Assembly: GCA_961205875.1 (NCBI GenBank)
Contig: OY540810.1
Coordinates: 19,220,001-19,284,000, forward strand
Reading direction: 5' to 3'
Length of the DNA: 64,000 bases
Source of the DNA: Sialis fuliginosa
Taxonomy: Eukaryota; Arthropoda; Insecta; Megaloptera; Sialidae
A program made the position numbers and the translations under genes. Under the pieces are notes generated by a model. That model was not told the origin of the DNA. It ran no database searches and saw only the letters and a program-made list of their open reading frames with translations. Shown here piece after piece: positions 12,563 to 24,027 of this stretch; the stretch's first letter is position 1, and every line of letters begins with the position of its first letter.

Positions 12563-13507
12563 TACAAACCACGTAAAAAGTAGGTTACCCAAATTTATTT
12601 GAAAAATACAATGCATATCAAATTAATGTTATCTATCGCAAAAATAAAAACAAATGAAATTCGCATTCAAAATCTAATGCAGTTTTTGAAATGAGTTTAT
12701 ATTTTTGCGGACTTTTTATTTTTATTGTATTTTTTAAATAATTTTGTTCGTGAAACTCATCATTATAATTCTTCTGGGAATAACTTGCTGCATTTTTTTG
12801 TTAGTACACCTACTTTGTAAATATGTATGTATGTATGTACAATAAACATAAACAATAAATGTACATAGAGTATAAATACCACTAAAAAATATATAGATGA
12901 TTAATTTATATTTTAGTCACGCCATAATATTTAGTACGTATTAAATTATCTAATATACTTCAAGAAAAATTGTCCTGTCAGTAACGTCAAAATAAAATTA
13001 AATGGCAAAAACTAATTGAAATGTTATCGTGTTAAGTTTTAATGAAATAAAAGGTTTCACAGTGCAACGTTTTTTTGCACAATTAGTCATATATTTAATT
13101 GCTGCTATTATTTTTAATTTGAGTTTTTTGTTTTGACGTTTATGTGTCAAATCATTATCTATTAAAAGAACGTACAGTAAACATATACGAAAAAAATATT
13201 ACTACGTTGATATAAATTTATTTCTTAGAACTATATAATTATTACTTAATTTAAAAAAAAAATCTTTTGTGAAATAAGTACCATTCTGAAAGATACATTA
13301 TTAACATCAAAGAAGAGAAAGCGATAAAAATAATTTCTTGAACCTATTAAAAATAAATGTTTACTTGTTAACAATAAAAAGGTTAATATTCACTGATCTC
13401 GAAATACAACGGTTTGGTTCGGGTTCAAGTTCAGATTCAGCTTCCCCGATTTTCTTAGATAGTTTTAAAATGAATTCTAGTTTCAAAAACTATAAAACAC
13501 GCTTTTG
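12563..13507. other. Intergenic; short ATGT microsatellite
   Basis: AT-rich DNA with no gene. An ATGT run occupies about 12823-12839. Confidence 0.5.
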
Positions 13508-13785
13508 GCCATAGACATAGAATAGAACATCTGACTCGAGTCGTGAAAGAGATAGAAAATAGTTTGGGATATACTTGTCCTATTTGAAATAGGAGTGTCT
13601 ATTTCATTCTTACTAAAAAAGAGATAGATATATCCCAAACCTACTGCATTTCTCTCACTGTTTTAGAGAAATGTTAAACCATTATGTTAACCCTTTTCCG
13701 TAAAAGGGACAAATATGTCTCTTATGTAAAAGGGTTAATACAGAATGCGCAGTCCATGTTCTGTGTCTGTGCATTTGACCACCTT
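13508..13785. repeat. Imperfect inverted repeat, MITE-like
   Basis: The left block gacatagaatagaacat (about 13515) and right block atgttctgtgtctgtg (about 13757) are inverted, and inner blocks gtttgggatatac and atatatcccaaac also pair. Two inner stem-loops (aacccttttccgtaaaaggg and aaaagggtt near 13690-13735) fold separately. No flanking duplication was recognised. Confidence 0.5.
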
Positions 13786-13875
13786 AATCGAACAATTAAC
13801 TAATCCTTCATTATTCTTATCCATGTATATTGTATATGAAATATACATATAGTATAAGTATCTAAATTCTAAGTA

Positions 13876-14420
13876 TTGTAAAGCCGATTTATTTCGAATT
13901 CCAGATTTTGATGGAATTATGCATTTTGACCTTCCCTGAATTCATTCTGACTATTTTCACCATGATGTCTGTGTATCTATCGGTCGGTCTGTTTGTAGAC
14001 GCTGTACTCAAATACGACAAATCGTAGAAGGGTGAAAATTCATATTTGAAAATGAGTAGGACATACATTATAGACAATAATATACTCGACAATATTTATC
14101 TAAAACATTTTTCCCTTATTCGTACCGTTTCAAAAATAATTCCAAAATTGATAAGAGTAAACATTCGTTTCCTATTAGTGATTACGTTTAAAAAAAAATC
14201 ATGTATGTAATATATGTTAAAAAAATATTATTATATATAATTTATGTTCCATTAATTTTATTCTTTATAAGTTTGCCAGAAATATTTTATTAATAAAATT
14301 AGAAACACGTAGGAACACTGTTCACTCTCATTGTCAGTATTACCGTGGCTCCCATGGCAGATATTTTCTTTATCATTCGATTGTTATTAATTACGGAATT
14401 TTACAAAAATAAGAGTAAAC
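13876..14420 (+). repeat. Family D copy
   Basis: Contains ccagattttgatggaat, ccttccctgaattcattctg, ccatgatgtctgtg, and later the block ccgtggctcccatggcagat. All are shared with 55225-56130. Non-coding. Confidence 0.7.
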
Positions 14421-14689
14421 CTGGTGGTTCAACAGTTTTTCTTTATTAATGTTTTTAACGTTGCTAGAAACTAAAGAAAGGTTGAGAATTTCAACATTGG
14501 GCTTTTGGAATTACTTACGCATTATTTAAATATAAAAAAATAATATTTATTTTAATAACATTTAATTTTAGTTTAAACTAATTATACCTTTTTGATGCAA
14601 AACACGTGGAGCTTTCATTATTGAATCAAAATCACATGTATACGATCTTTGAAGCATACATTGGTCACGTCCACGACCGACCAAAAACA

Positions 14690-15005
14690 GGGAACAATAA
14701 GCTTTGATTGATTGATTCATGGCATATCTGGTGGAATGTACTAGAAATTTAAAGAATGTCATTTTTTAAGCGTGTGAAGAGAGACAGAAGTAACTAGAAA
14801 AAGATAGAAACTAGTGTTCTGGCAGAAACGCTCAACATGAAGTGAACATAAAAATTCTTTGGTTAGTCTGGTCACTAGTTTCTATCTCTTTCTAGTTACT
14901 TCTTTCTCACTTCCTTACACGCTTAAAAAATGACATTATTTTAATTTCTGGTACATTCCACCAGAAATTCCATGAATCAACCAATCAAAGTTCATTGTTT
15001 CGTTT
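14690..15005. mobile_element. Foldback MITE
   Basis: Strong inverted arms: gaagtaactagaaaaagata (about 14787) pairs with the tatctctttctagttacttc block near 14883, and ttttttaagcgtgtgaag with the ttacacgcttaaaaaat block near 14915. Outer parts pair from gctttgattg (14700) to caatcaaag (14983). The loop is at about 14820-14870. Confidence 0.75.
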
Positions 15006-15519
15006 TCGTTTGAACGCTCCCATAGTTTTCGATATTTTGTGCTTGTAATATCACTGCTTGTAGTTCTCTTATTTAAATGTTTGAACACAAAACCATTATA
15101 GTTATGCATACCCGGGAAAAAATTTCAGATCTAAAGTGATCAAATCAGATCTGCATTTTTACAGATCTGTTTTGATCTCCATTTTGGAACATATCAACGC
15201 AGATCAACACAGATCTGCGTAGATCGGGGATTTGATTATGTTTTTGTACACACACACAGCTTGACTTCCCGCAGTAACTGGGTTCGAAGAGCAATCCTGG
15301 AGAAGAGAACCACCATATATGTATTGTATTACCTTATTACTAACTGATTCGACTTGGCTTATATATACGAATGAAAGTGAAAATACTGTGTTGGCGAGAG
15401 CTATGTTGCGATATTCATATATTATAGATACATAATAATATGTACTTATTCATAAATAAAATTTTGTCTACCTTAAATAACAAATACACATATACTATAT
15501 AGAAACCTTGTTTATAATT

Positions 15520-15905
15520 TAATCAATTAAAAAAAAATTGTACAGAAACGTATTGAATGATATTTGAGGCCCGTGTATTAAATTAATAAATAAATTCACA
15601 ACTCACCCTCTGTCACAGATGAAGGGTTGTAATTGGTCTCATTCGATCCAGAGGGAAAAATACTTCGGGATACTAGGGGTGTGGGGGGCAAAACAACCCT
15701 CTATCTAGCACAGGAGTCGAGATATTTACTATTTTCTATAATGAATACCATAAGTAGCGAAATAGAGAAAAATTCAATATTTACTGTTAATACAGCATAG
15801 AAACATAAGATATTATTATTAAATTTAATAAAATGAAAAAAAAGTCCAGACACGTATTAAGTGATATTTAAGGTCCGTATTGTTAAAATAACAAATACAC
15901 ATATT
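15520..15905 (+). repeat. Module E copy 1
   Basis: Shares gacacgtatt, caacccttcatctgtgaca (inverted here), ccctctatctagcacaggag and gaataccataagtagcgaaa with 22895-23270 and its inverted partner 23262-23720, and more weakly with 46856-47063. It sits inside elements with different ends each time. See findings. Confidence 0.8.
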
Positions 15906-15951
15906 TTTTTTAAATTGATTAAAATACAAACAATACGTTTCAATCTCACGA

Positions 15952-16332
15952 TCTACGACGATCTGCAATGATGTACAACGATCTACAAAGATCAACAACG
16001 ATCTGTAAAGATTTACAACGATCTGCAAAGATCTACAACGATCTATAAAGATCACGATCTGCAAAGATCTGCAACGATCTACAAAGATCAATAGCGATCT
16101 ACAAAGATCTGCAACGACCTACAACGACCTACAACTATCTGCAAAGGTCTACAACGATCTATTAAGATCACGATCTGCAAAGATCTATAACGATCTGCAA
16201 ATATCTACAACTATCTGCAAAGACCTACAACGATCTACAACGATCTGCAAAGATCACGATCTACAAAGATCTACAGAGACCTACAACTATCTGCAAAGAC
16301 CTACAACGATCTACAAAGATCTAAAAAGATCT
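15952..16332 (+). repeat. 10-bp GATC minisatellite
   Basis: About 37 tandem units of a degenerate 10-mer, mainly acaacgatct and gcaaagatct alternating, with three 16-base variants that double the gatc core (agatcacgatct). On the minus strand it gives a periodic ten-residue chance peptide (DRCRSLQIV-like). I read that as a by-product of the repeat and not as a protein. Confidence 0.9.
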
Positions 16333-16393
16333 GATTTGTTCCAAAATGAAGATCAATCGAGATCACTTCAGATCTGAAATTTTTTCCCGGGTA

Positions 16394-17393
16394 GTACTAT
16401 TATGGGCTGAAATTTCAGATTTTTATCTGGTTTTCCTACCAGAGTTATTTAACTTTGAATCGTACCATTTTCTATAATTTTCAAATTTGAAGAATTTTTG
16501 AAAAAAGAGTTGTACTTTGGTGTGTGAACTAGTTCCCACTTCTTTATTAAAAAAAAAAAATATTGCAAAAAAATCATGAAAATAGGAATTTTTAAAATTG
16601 AGCTAATTGTAAATAATTAAAGGTCAAATTTAACCATTCAGGATTGTATTTAAATGAAAATGTATATGAATAATCTTGTAGCCTGGTATTTTCTGAACAA
16701 TTTACTTTTAATCTCGTTTTGATAAAATAAAACATAAACCCTTTAAAGTGCAAAAAATTCTGCAAAACAAAATATGTTAGGGTAATTGCACAAAAAAAAT
16801 GTTTTTTAACAATGGTCAAGTAACCATTTTATTTAATTCGGGACCACTTGATAATACTTAATATGGACTGATAATCCTAAACATGTTTATTCCATCGAAA
16901 AATAGAATCCTCAATAGAAACGTTGTGCTTTCTATGAAAAAAATTGTGTTTTATGAATAAAGAAATATTTAAATAATTTTGTTTAAAAAATTAAAACATT
17001 AATTCCATACCTATAATTATAATATTGTTTGTATACATTACCCAGATTACTTATCAATTATTGAAACCTGTTAGCTAATAAGTTGACAAACCACTCGATT
17101 AATTATTTTGGACAACTTTAAAAAAATATTTATTTCTCTGAATGACTAATGACTTAACATATTTTTCTCATTCCTTTGAATAACTAATCACAATCTGAAC
17201 AATTAAATACAAATATTAAAAAAACTCATTTAAAATTGGTTCTTAGAAAATGTATATACTCTTCCGATAAAAATTAAATATTTTAAGTATGATTTTCCTT
17301 TTTACTGAAAATATTTACTCATTTAATTCACATGAATTTATCTTGTAGTAAACATATACTGTACGCGAGAAGAGCGTCTTCCGCGGTGATTGT
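16394..17393. other. Intergenic, no gene seen
   Basis: AT-rich with homopolymer runs; nothing recognisable. Confidence 0.5.
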
Positions 17394-17708
17394 TTGAGTA
17401 CTTCTCAGTATTGGTTGCGTCTTTTTTTAACAAAAAGTACAACAAAACATAATATAAGAAAACTACAGTCCAGGTATGCTTCAAGACACGCATCTACTAT
17501 TTTTTTTAAATTTTATTACAAATTTATAAGAACCGTAGGGTTTTTAACACGCATAAAATTTAAAAATAATCAATCCATGTATGTAGATGTTAAAAGGTTA
17601 CCGACCGTTGAAAATACAAGTACGTACATTAACTTTGGGTTTGGCACTGCATTATTGAAACCAGAGCTTCTCAATAAGTTTTGCATAATGCTTTGCGTGG
17701 AACACTAA
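17394..17708 (+). other. Unidentified open frame, likely non-coding
   Basis: A 104-codon open stretch that lacks an ATG at its start (TTG at 17394; the first internal ATG is far in). It is Lys/Arg/Thr/Phe-rich with no domain I recognise. It is preceded by a short GC-rich patch (agagcgtcttccgcggtgat). Could be a decayed gene or exon, but nothing positive supports it. Confidence 0.15.
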
Positions 17709-17834
17709 AATTTTTTAACACGTTGTTGGGCATCAACTATACGCATTAAATCCTTTTTTTCGTTCATAAAAACATAATACATCACATATTACAATATACT
17801 AGTATAGTCGAAATTCGACCAATATTTTACCTGT

Positions 17835-18440
17835 CTTAACGGCAACACACATGATTTTTGTGTGTGTACATCTATAGCACAACACCTAACCTGACCTAAC
17901 ATAACCCGGTTTTACAACAAAAATTTCCAAATAAAAACACAGCAATTGAACGCGAATTGAAATCTCTATATGCATTCTCTAGATTTGACAAATACCCGAA
18001 ACTATTTATTTTTGTCACTTGGTGGCGCTAGAAGTATTGCTATGCTGCTGAACGATGCGAAGGGAAATAAACAACGAGAGGGGAAATCATGTGTGTATGT
18101 TAACTTTATATTACATGCCTTAACGACGACATACACACATGATTTTTTTATATCTATGGCACAATATCAATACCTAACCTAACCTAACCTGGTTTTACAA
18201 CAAAAATGTCCAAATAAAAACACTGCAATTGAACGTGAATTGAAATCTCTATACGCATTCTCTACGTTTAACAGAAACTCAAAACTATTTATTTTTGCCG
18301 ATTTATTTTTGAACGATGCGAGGAGAAATAAATAAACGGCGAGAGGGGAAATCATGTGTGTAGGTTAACTTTATTTTATTCGTCTTAACGGCAACATACA
18401 CACGTGATTTTTTTTGTGCACATCTATGGCACAGTACCTT
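17835..18440 (+). repeat. Tandem duplication, ~265-285-bp unit
   Basis: The block cttaacggcaacacacatg begins at 17835 and recurs at 18119 and 18384. Each full unit contains the CCTAA cluster, tggttttacaacaaaaat, ttgaaatctctata and acgatgcgaaggg-type segments. There are two full units and a partial third. The units differ by indels and point changes, including loss of the cttggtggcgctaga segment in unit 2. Confidence 0.85.
18172..18190 (-). repeat. Short interstitial CCTAA run
   Basis: acctaacctaacctaacct, the complement of the insect TTAGG telomere motif, in three and a half units. A broken version (cctaacctgacctaac) is at the equivalent place in the preceding unit near 17885, so it belongs to the tandem repeat and does not mark a chromosome end. 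Confidence 0.6.
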
Positions 18441-18649
18441 TCGAATGATATAAGTTTCATTCACCTCCTTTTTATAATAAATAGGTACTAAAAAAACGTG
18501 CGACAATATTTGATGTTCATGTATTCATATAATATAGATAGATTTATTTCTTACGTCACTTTTCCGAATTGTCAATTAACATTTTTCAGATATCAAAATT
18601 TTACATGAGTATGCAAAAAAAAAAAATAATAATACTTTTTTTATTCTAG

Positions 18650-19523
18650 ACTAGCTGGGTCCACGCAGCTTCGCTCGCATGGACTACGGAATTATTGTTT
18701 AGGATTTAAAAAATATATAGTTGAATTAATTACAAACACGGTTAGTTATTAATGTAATAAAAACCAAATAACACTTAAATTACCTACCTAACAAAAACGA
18801 ATCAGAACAAAAAGTAAAAATAAGTTTTGTTCTATTTAAATTTAAAAGTTAATTATTGAAAACAAAATAAACAATTGACAATCAAAAGAATACCGGCCTG
18901 TTCGGCTGTTCTCTGCCCTGCTTGTTGGCACGTTTCCTCGCCGCAGCCCCGCGCACGGTCACAATCGCGCGAATAATGTGTTCCAATAAGTATATTTCGA
19001 TATTTTCTAAACTATACGACCAAATTGGATGCTGTAAATGGCAAATTATATCTACATTAAGTACTTATGACGATGAAATCTGTTATTTCGATAAGGATTA
19101 ATGTTTTGCAGGTCATAAGTCCATGTAAACAGAACCCAAATATTTTATGTTTTCTTTGTAACATAAAAGCAGTCATTGTGGCTTAAATATAAAAGTTAGA
19201 CATATCGTGACGCGGACTTTATTGTAGAACTTTTGATTCTTCACAATTCCTTAATACATTATTTTGTTCTATATTGAACGGTTTAGGCAGCGTATTACAA
19301 AACAGCGCGCCGACTGCAAATTTTTTTCCGACTTGATTTACTATTATCGTCACTGCTTAGTTGTTATGTTACCTAACGTAAAAAAATATAGCCTATAACC
19401 TGGCCAGAGAACGTACCTTTGAATTAAAAAAAAACACGTAAATCGGATAAGTGGTTCTCGAGTGATAAGGTAACTAACGGACAGACAGAGAGACGTTGAG
19501 CTTTATATATATTAAGGATGTAG
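18650..19523 (+). mobile_element. Interspersed element family F, intact copy
   Basis: Runs from actagctgggtccacgcagc to the gagctttatatatattaagg/atgtag end and matches the reverse complement of 49368-50660 along its length, including the GC-rich core (accggcctgttcggct near 18892), the acatattttatgttttctttgt region and the gacagacagagagacgttgag tail. It is non-coding. Ends of this style are frequent in insect genomes, but I cannot assign a superfamily. At about 19025-19040 (ggatgctgtaaatggc) it keeps the uninterrupted site that a hAT occupies in the other copy. Confidence 0.8.
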
Positions 19524-20362
19524 CAATTCGTCTCTGAAAATTGAATTCATGCTTTAATAATATACGAATTTGGTAATAACAATCTATCTTGCATAAGGTC
19601 ACAAAATGTAGTAAAGGACAAAGAAAGTATTTAACAAAAATGCAGGTTCTCCATATCGCGGTACACCCGTTGAGAATCACTGATCACGACAATAGTCCCC
19701 TTGTTCAATTAAATGTTGCGGGAACAATAGATGAAATCAGACATATGCATGGATAATCTATTACTCTATTAGATATGATCATTTTTAATTTAATATTGTA
19801 GTAGTGGTAATCATAGTAGTTTTTCATCAGTGGCGTAACAAATACTTATATAAATACTTAGTTAGTTAACAAAATTTTAATATGCATTATTTTTATTATC
19901 ATTCGTCTTACAATTAGACAAATTCGAGCAATAATCAAAATACAGGAACAGATCCTCGCAGTAGGTCGATATCTACATCTACTTGGTACTATGTTTCAAA
20001 TACATAAATTAATATTTGTTATTTATGTATCAGGTATACAAAAAAGTTCTGAGCTTGGTCCGGTTTGGGATTTTTTAAATTGTACGGAAAAGAGGGATCT
20101 ATCTTCAACACCCTCTGAGCTACAGGGTGTTTAAAAACTTCCTTCGGAGTAGTACTTACCAACAAAGATTATCTCATAACTTCCAAAGAGCAACCACAAT
20201 GATTTGTTCCCGATTTTTTTTCTGAAAGTACATATCAAAAAAATATGTTTCCCAAAATGTTTTCCTCTTGCCCCTTTTTTCGGCCGAATTACGATTTTTT
20301 TAAGTTTTGAAATCGAGCGAAATTAGACTTTTTTCAAGAGTACCTTATTTTTCGAAATATCA
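19524..20362. other. Intergenic / old repeat, no gene
   Basis: Non-coding. From about 20035 the sequence looks like an older element (cagggtgtttaaaaacttcc) whose other part appears to resume at 24028 after the two hAT-type insertions. Confidence 0.4.
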
Positions 20363-20370
20363 CTTATTAT

Positions 20371-22589
20371 TAGAGGTGTACCGGAATTCCGGCCGGAACT
20401 CACGATGTAGATTTAAAGTGAATATTTTAACGTCATTTTTATTATATTATTATTTTTTTATACACTCATCCAAACAATTAAAGGAACAAGAATTTAAACA
20501 TTTTTTTTGGGTGTTTTTTGAAGTGCTGTATCTTTGTGAAAAAAGGGTCGTATCGAAATAAAACAAAAAGCATTTTAAAGCTTCAAGTTTCTAGTTTTGA
20601 GATTTTTTAGCATAATTTTTTTTGAGTTACGGTTATCGCGCAATCAAAAGAAATAGTGGGACACAAAAATTTTCCAATTTAAAAAATTTTTTTTTAAGGG
20701 TCCTCGGGCTTGGGAAATTTTTTTTCAGTTAAACCATTGCATTGGTCAGTTAACTTGTTTATTCAGCTTTAATTTGCTTTTTTTTTGGTCTCTCTCAATT
20801 TTTTTTCGCCGAGATATCTGCCTTTAAATGAAAAATGATTCTTTTGTCTTCGATCATCAATATATCAGCAACTAATGATTAAACAGTAAATTTAAGGTCA
20901 GTTTTAAAAACTTGAATAAATTTCCTACAAGACCCTTTCATGACTTTATTAGAAAAAAAAATTTTTTACCCTCACCGTTAGTGTGAAAAAGTACGAAAAA
21001 ATGACCTTTTATGTTCTTTTAGTAAATCTATCGCTACTTTTCAAATATTGATGGGAAGATTAATGTTGCCAGGTGATTTTACAGCTTAATGTACCTCCAA
21101 CAGCCCTGTAAATTTTTAAATTGATCCATCGAACCGTTTTTCCGGACCGATTGATCAAAGTTTTACAAAACAATTAAAGGAACATGTGTATTGTGTAACA
21201 GACTGGAACATAACATTGTGTAATCATCATCAAAATGTAGAAAACGATTTTTGATTTTATTTACAGTTTTGCATTAGTTACTTGTTAAATTTGAAATGGA
21301 GAAAAAAAATTCCAAAAAATTAAAAAAAAAAATTTTTTTTTAAATTTTGAATTTTTTTTTCAAAATTTTTAAAACATTTCAAGAAACAATACTGACTCAT
21401 TTTTGACTTGATTCGGCTTTTGCGTACCATAATTTTACTCATCTTGAATTAATTGCATTAATTAATTCTTTCGCAGCGGGAACCGTACGAAATTGTAAAA
21501 TAATTTTGTCTCGCATGCTGGAATCGAATTAATACGCAAGCAAAATTTGATCAGTCGGTTCGGAAAAACGGTTCGATGGATCAATTTAAAAATTTACAGG
21601 GCTGTTGGAGGTACATTAAGCTGTAAAATCACCTGGCAACATTAATCTTCCCATCAATATTTGAAAAGTAGCGATAGATTTACTAAAAGAACATAAAAGG
21701 TCATTTTTTCGTACTTTTTCACACTAACGGTGAGGGTAAAAAAAAATTTTTTTCTAATAAAGTCATGAAAGGGTCTTGTAGGAAATTTATTCAAGTTTTT
21801 AAAACTGACCTTAAATTTACTGTTTAATCATTAGTTGCTGATATATTGATGATCGAAGACAAAAGAATCATTTTTCATTTAAAGGCAGATATCTCGGCGA
21901 AAAAAAATTGAGAGAGACCAAAAAAAGCAAATTAAAGCTGAATAAACAAGTTAACTGACCAATGCATTGGTTTAACTGAAAAAAAATTTCCCAAGCCCGA
22001 GGACCCTTAAAAAAAATTAAAAAATTGGAAAATTTTTGTGTCCCACTATTTATTTTGATTCCGCGATAACCGTAACTCAAAAAAAATTATGCTAAAAAAT
22101 CTCAAAACTAGAAACTTGAAGCTTTAAAATGCTTTTTGTTTTATTTCGATACGACCATTTTTCACAAAGATACAGCACTTCAAAAAACACCCCAAAAAAA
22201 TGTTTAAATTCTTGTTCCTTTAATTGTTTGGATGAGTGTATTATATTATTATTGACACTATAAATGTAATTACATTCGATCGAAAAGAACATATGCTATA
22301 CAATTGACATGTTCTACACTCGCCATAGAGTAATTAACAGAATAAATTTTATTATTATTAAATAATTTAACGAAATTATAGCTATACAAATAGTTTTACG
22401 AAGTTGTAAAAATTACAGAATATGTAGAAAACACAATTTTTATAATTTAATATATTTTCTTAAAAAAATACCATATAGAATAATAATATAATTAATAATA
22501 TTAATTTAAGATAATACAACCTATATATTTAAAATATAATAGTAGTGACGTTAGACGTGAATTCCGGCCGGAATTCCGATACACCTCTA
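20371..22589. mobile_element. hAT-type MITE hosting a Tc1-like palindrome
   Basis: Terminal inverted repeats of ~33 bp begin tagaggtgtaccggaattcc and end in its inverse ggaattccgatacacctcta. They are flanked by a perfect 8-bp duplication CTTATTAT (20363-20370 and 22590-22597), the hAT hallmark. The repeat includes a self-palindrome, gaattccggccggaattc. The element's own DNA is only 20371-20462 and 22239-22589. The rest is a nested element. No transposase. Confidence 0.92.
20463..22238. mobile_element. Tc1/mariner-like foldback, ~700-bp arms
   Basis: cactcatccaaacaattaaa at 20463 and its inverse ending at 22238 are flanked by TA on both sides (20461-20462, 22239-22240). The arms (20463-21163 and 21543-22238) are near-identical for about 700 bases. 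The ~380-bp spacer contains another acaattaaaggaaca (about 21170), echoing the terminus. Translations such as those near 20307 and 22092 are arm sequence. No transposase motifs seen. Confidence 0.88.
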
Positions 22590-22609
22590 CTTATTATGTA
22601 TATTATAAG

Positions 22610-24019
22610 CAGAGTTGGGCAAAATTCAATCGTGATTGCGAATAAAAATTTACGAATAAATCGCAGTTCTTATTCGCAACTAACGAATAAAAATATAGTT
22701 ATTCGTAATCGCGAGTACTCATGAATAACGATTGATTAGTTTTTATTCGTAAGATCTTCGAATAACGAATAATCATTCGTTAGTTTCAGATTATTCTAAC
22801 TAAAAAATTACGAATGAACTATTACTACATGTACTTTGGCGTAATAATATAATTATGATGTATGATGGGGGTTGTCACTTCTTGAATTATTTTTTTTTTT
22901 AAGTCCAGACACGTATTTAGTGATATTTTAGACCCCCGTGTATTAAATTAATTAATAAACTCACAACTCGCCCCCTGTCACAGTTAGGTTGCAGCTGGTT
23001 CCATTCGATCCGGCGGGAAAAATACTTCGGGATTCTAGGGGATTTGGGGGCAAAACAACCCTCTATCTAGCACAGGAGTCGAGATATTTACGATTTTCTG
23101 TAATGAATACCATAAGTAGCGAAACATAAAATTTCAATATTTACAATAAATACAGCATATAAACATAAGATATTATTAAATTTAATAAAATGAAAAAAAG
23201 TACAGACACGTATTTAGTAATATTTTAGGCCCGTATTGTTAAAATAACAAATACACATATAACAATACGGGCCTAAAATATCACTAAATACGTGTCTGTA
23301 CTTTTTTTTCATTTAATGAAATTTAATAATAATATCTTATGTTTATATGCTGTATTTATTGTAAATATTGAAATTTTATGTTTCGCTACTTATGGTATTC
23401 ATTACAGAAAATCGTAAATATCTCGACTCCTGTGCTAGATAGAGGGTTGTTTTGCCCCCCAATCCCCTAGAATCCCGAAGTATTTTTCCCGCCGGATCGA
23501 ATGAAACCAGTTGCAACCCTTCATCTGTGACAGGGGGCGAGTTGTGAGTTTATTAATTAATTTAATACACGGGCCTCAAATATCACTCAATACTCTTCTG
23601 TACAATTTTTTTTAAATTTATTAAATTATAAGCAAGGTTTCTATTTAGTATATGTGTATTATTTGTTATTTTAACAATACGGGTCTAAAATATCACTAAA
23701 TACGTGTCTGGACTTAAAAAAAAATTAATTCAAGAAGTGACAATAACCCCCATCATGCATCATAATTATATTATTACGCCAAAGTACAGGTAGTAATAGT
23801 TTATTCGTAATTTTTTAGTTAGAATAATCTGAAACTAACGAATGATTATTCGTTATTCGAAGATCTTACGAATAAAAACTAATCAATCGTTATTCGTGAG
23901 TACTCGTGATTACGAATAACTATATTTTTATTCGTTAGTTGCGAATAATGTGCGGTTTATTCGTTATTCGTCAATTTTTCAATCGACTAAAAAAATTAAT
24001 CGTCTGATGACCAACTCTG
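22610..24019. mobile_element. hAT-type giant palindrome
   Basis: Termini cagagttgggcaaaa and the inverted ccaactctg are flanked by a perfect 8-bp duplication ATTATAAG (22602-22609 and 24020-24027). The whole element is a palindrome centred near 23251: gcccgtattgtt (229-240 of the 23-kb block) pairs with aacaatacgggc at 23261. The left arm is ~630 bases and the right ~760, because the right arm holds an extra segment at about 23575-23700. Arms contain many attcg/cgaat repeats and module E. Non-coding. Confidence 0.92.
22895..23270 (+). repeat. Module E copy 2 (inverted partner 23262-23720)
   Basis: Contains agtccagacacgtatttagt, ccctctatctagcacaggag and gaataccataagtagcgaaa, nearly identical to 15520-15905. 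The mirror copy forms the inner part of the right arm. Confidence 0.8.
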
Positions 24020-24027
24020 ATTATAAG

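Larger units (their letters stand above)
15111..16391. mobile_element. TA-flanked TIR element with CCCGGG ends
   Basis: Terminal repeats cccgggaaaaaatttcagat (15111) and the inverted atctgaaattttttcccggg (ending 16391) are each flanked by TA (15109-15110 and 16392-16393), as in Tc1/mariner-type insertion. The interior holds a copy of module E (15520-15905) and a 10-bp GATC minisatellite (15952-16332). It has no transposase, so it is non-autonomous. The subterminal regions are also rich in agatct. Confidence 0.8.

Noticed and set aside
13416..13445. tRNA B-box-like word (ggttcaagttc)
   Set aside because: No cloverleaf, acceptor stem or A box could be built around it on either strand.
15825..16091. 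Repetitive peptide (DRCRSLQIV-like) on the minus strand
   Set aside because: It is the translation of the 10-bp minisatellite; 30 bases give a ten-residue period automatically.
15952..16332. CRISPR-like array
   Set aside because: Repeat unit is 10 bp with no spacers; the context is a eukaryotic transposon.
18172..18190. CCTAA run as a chromosome end
   Set aside because: Only three and a half units, part of a tandem duplication, with ordinary sequence on both sides.
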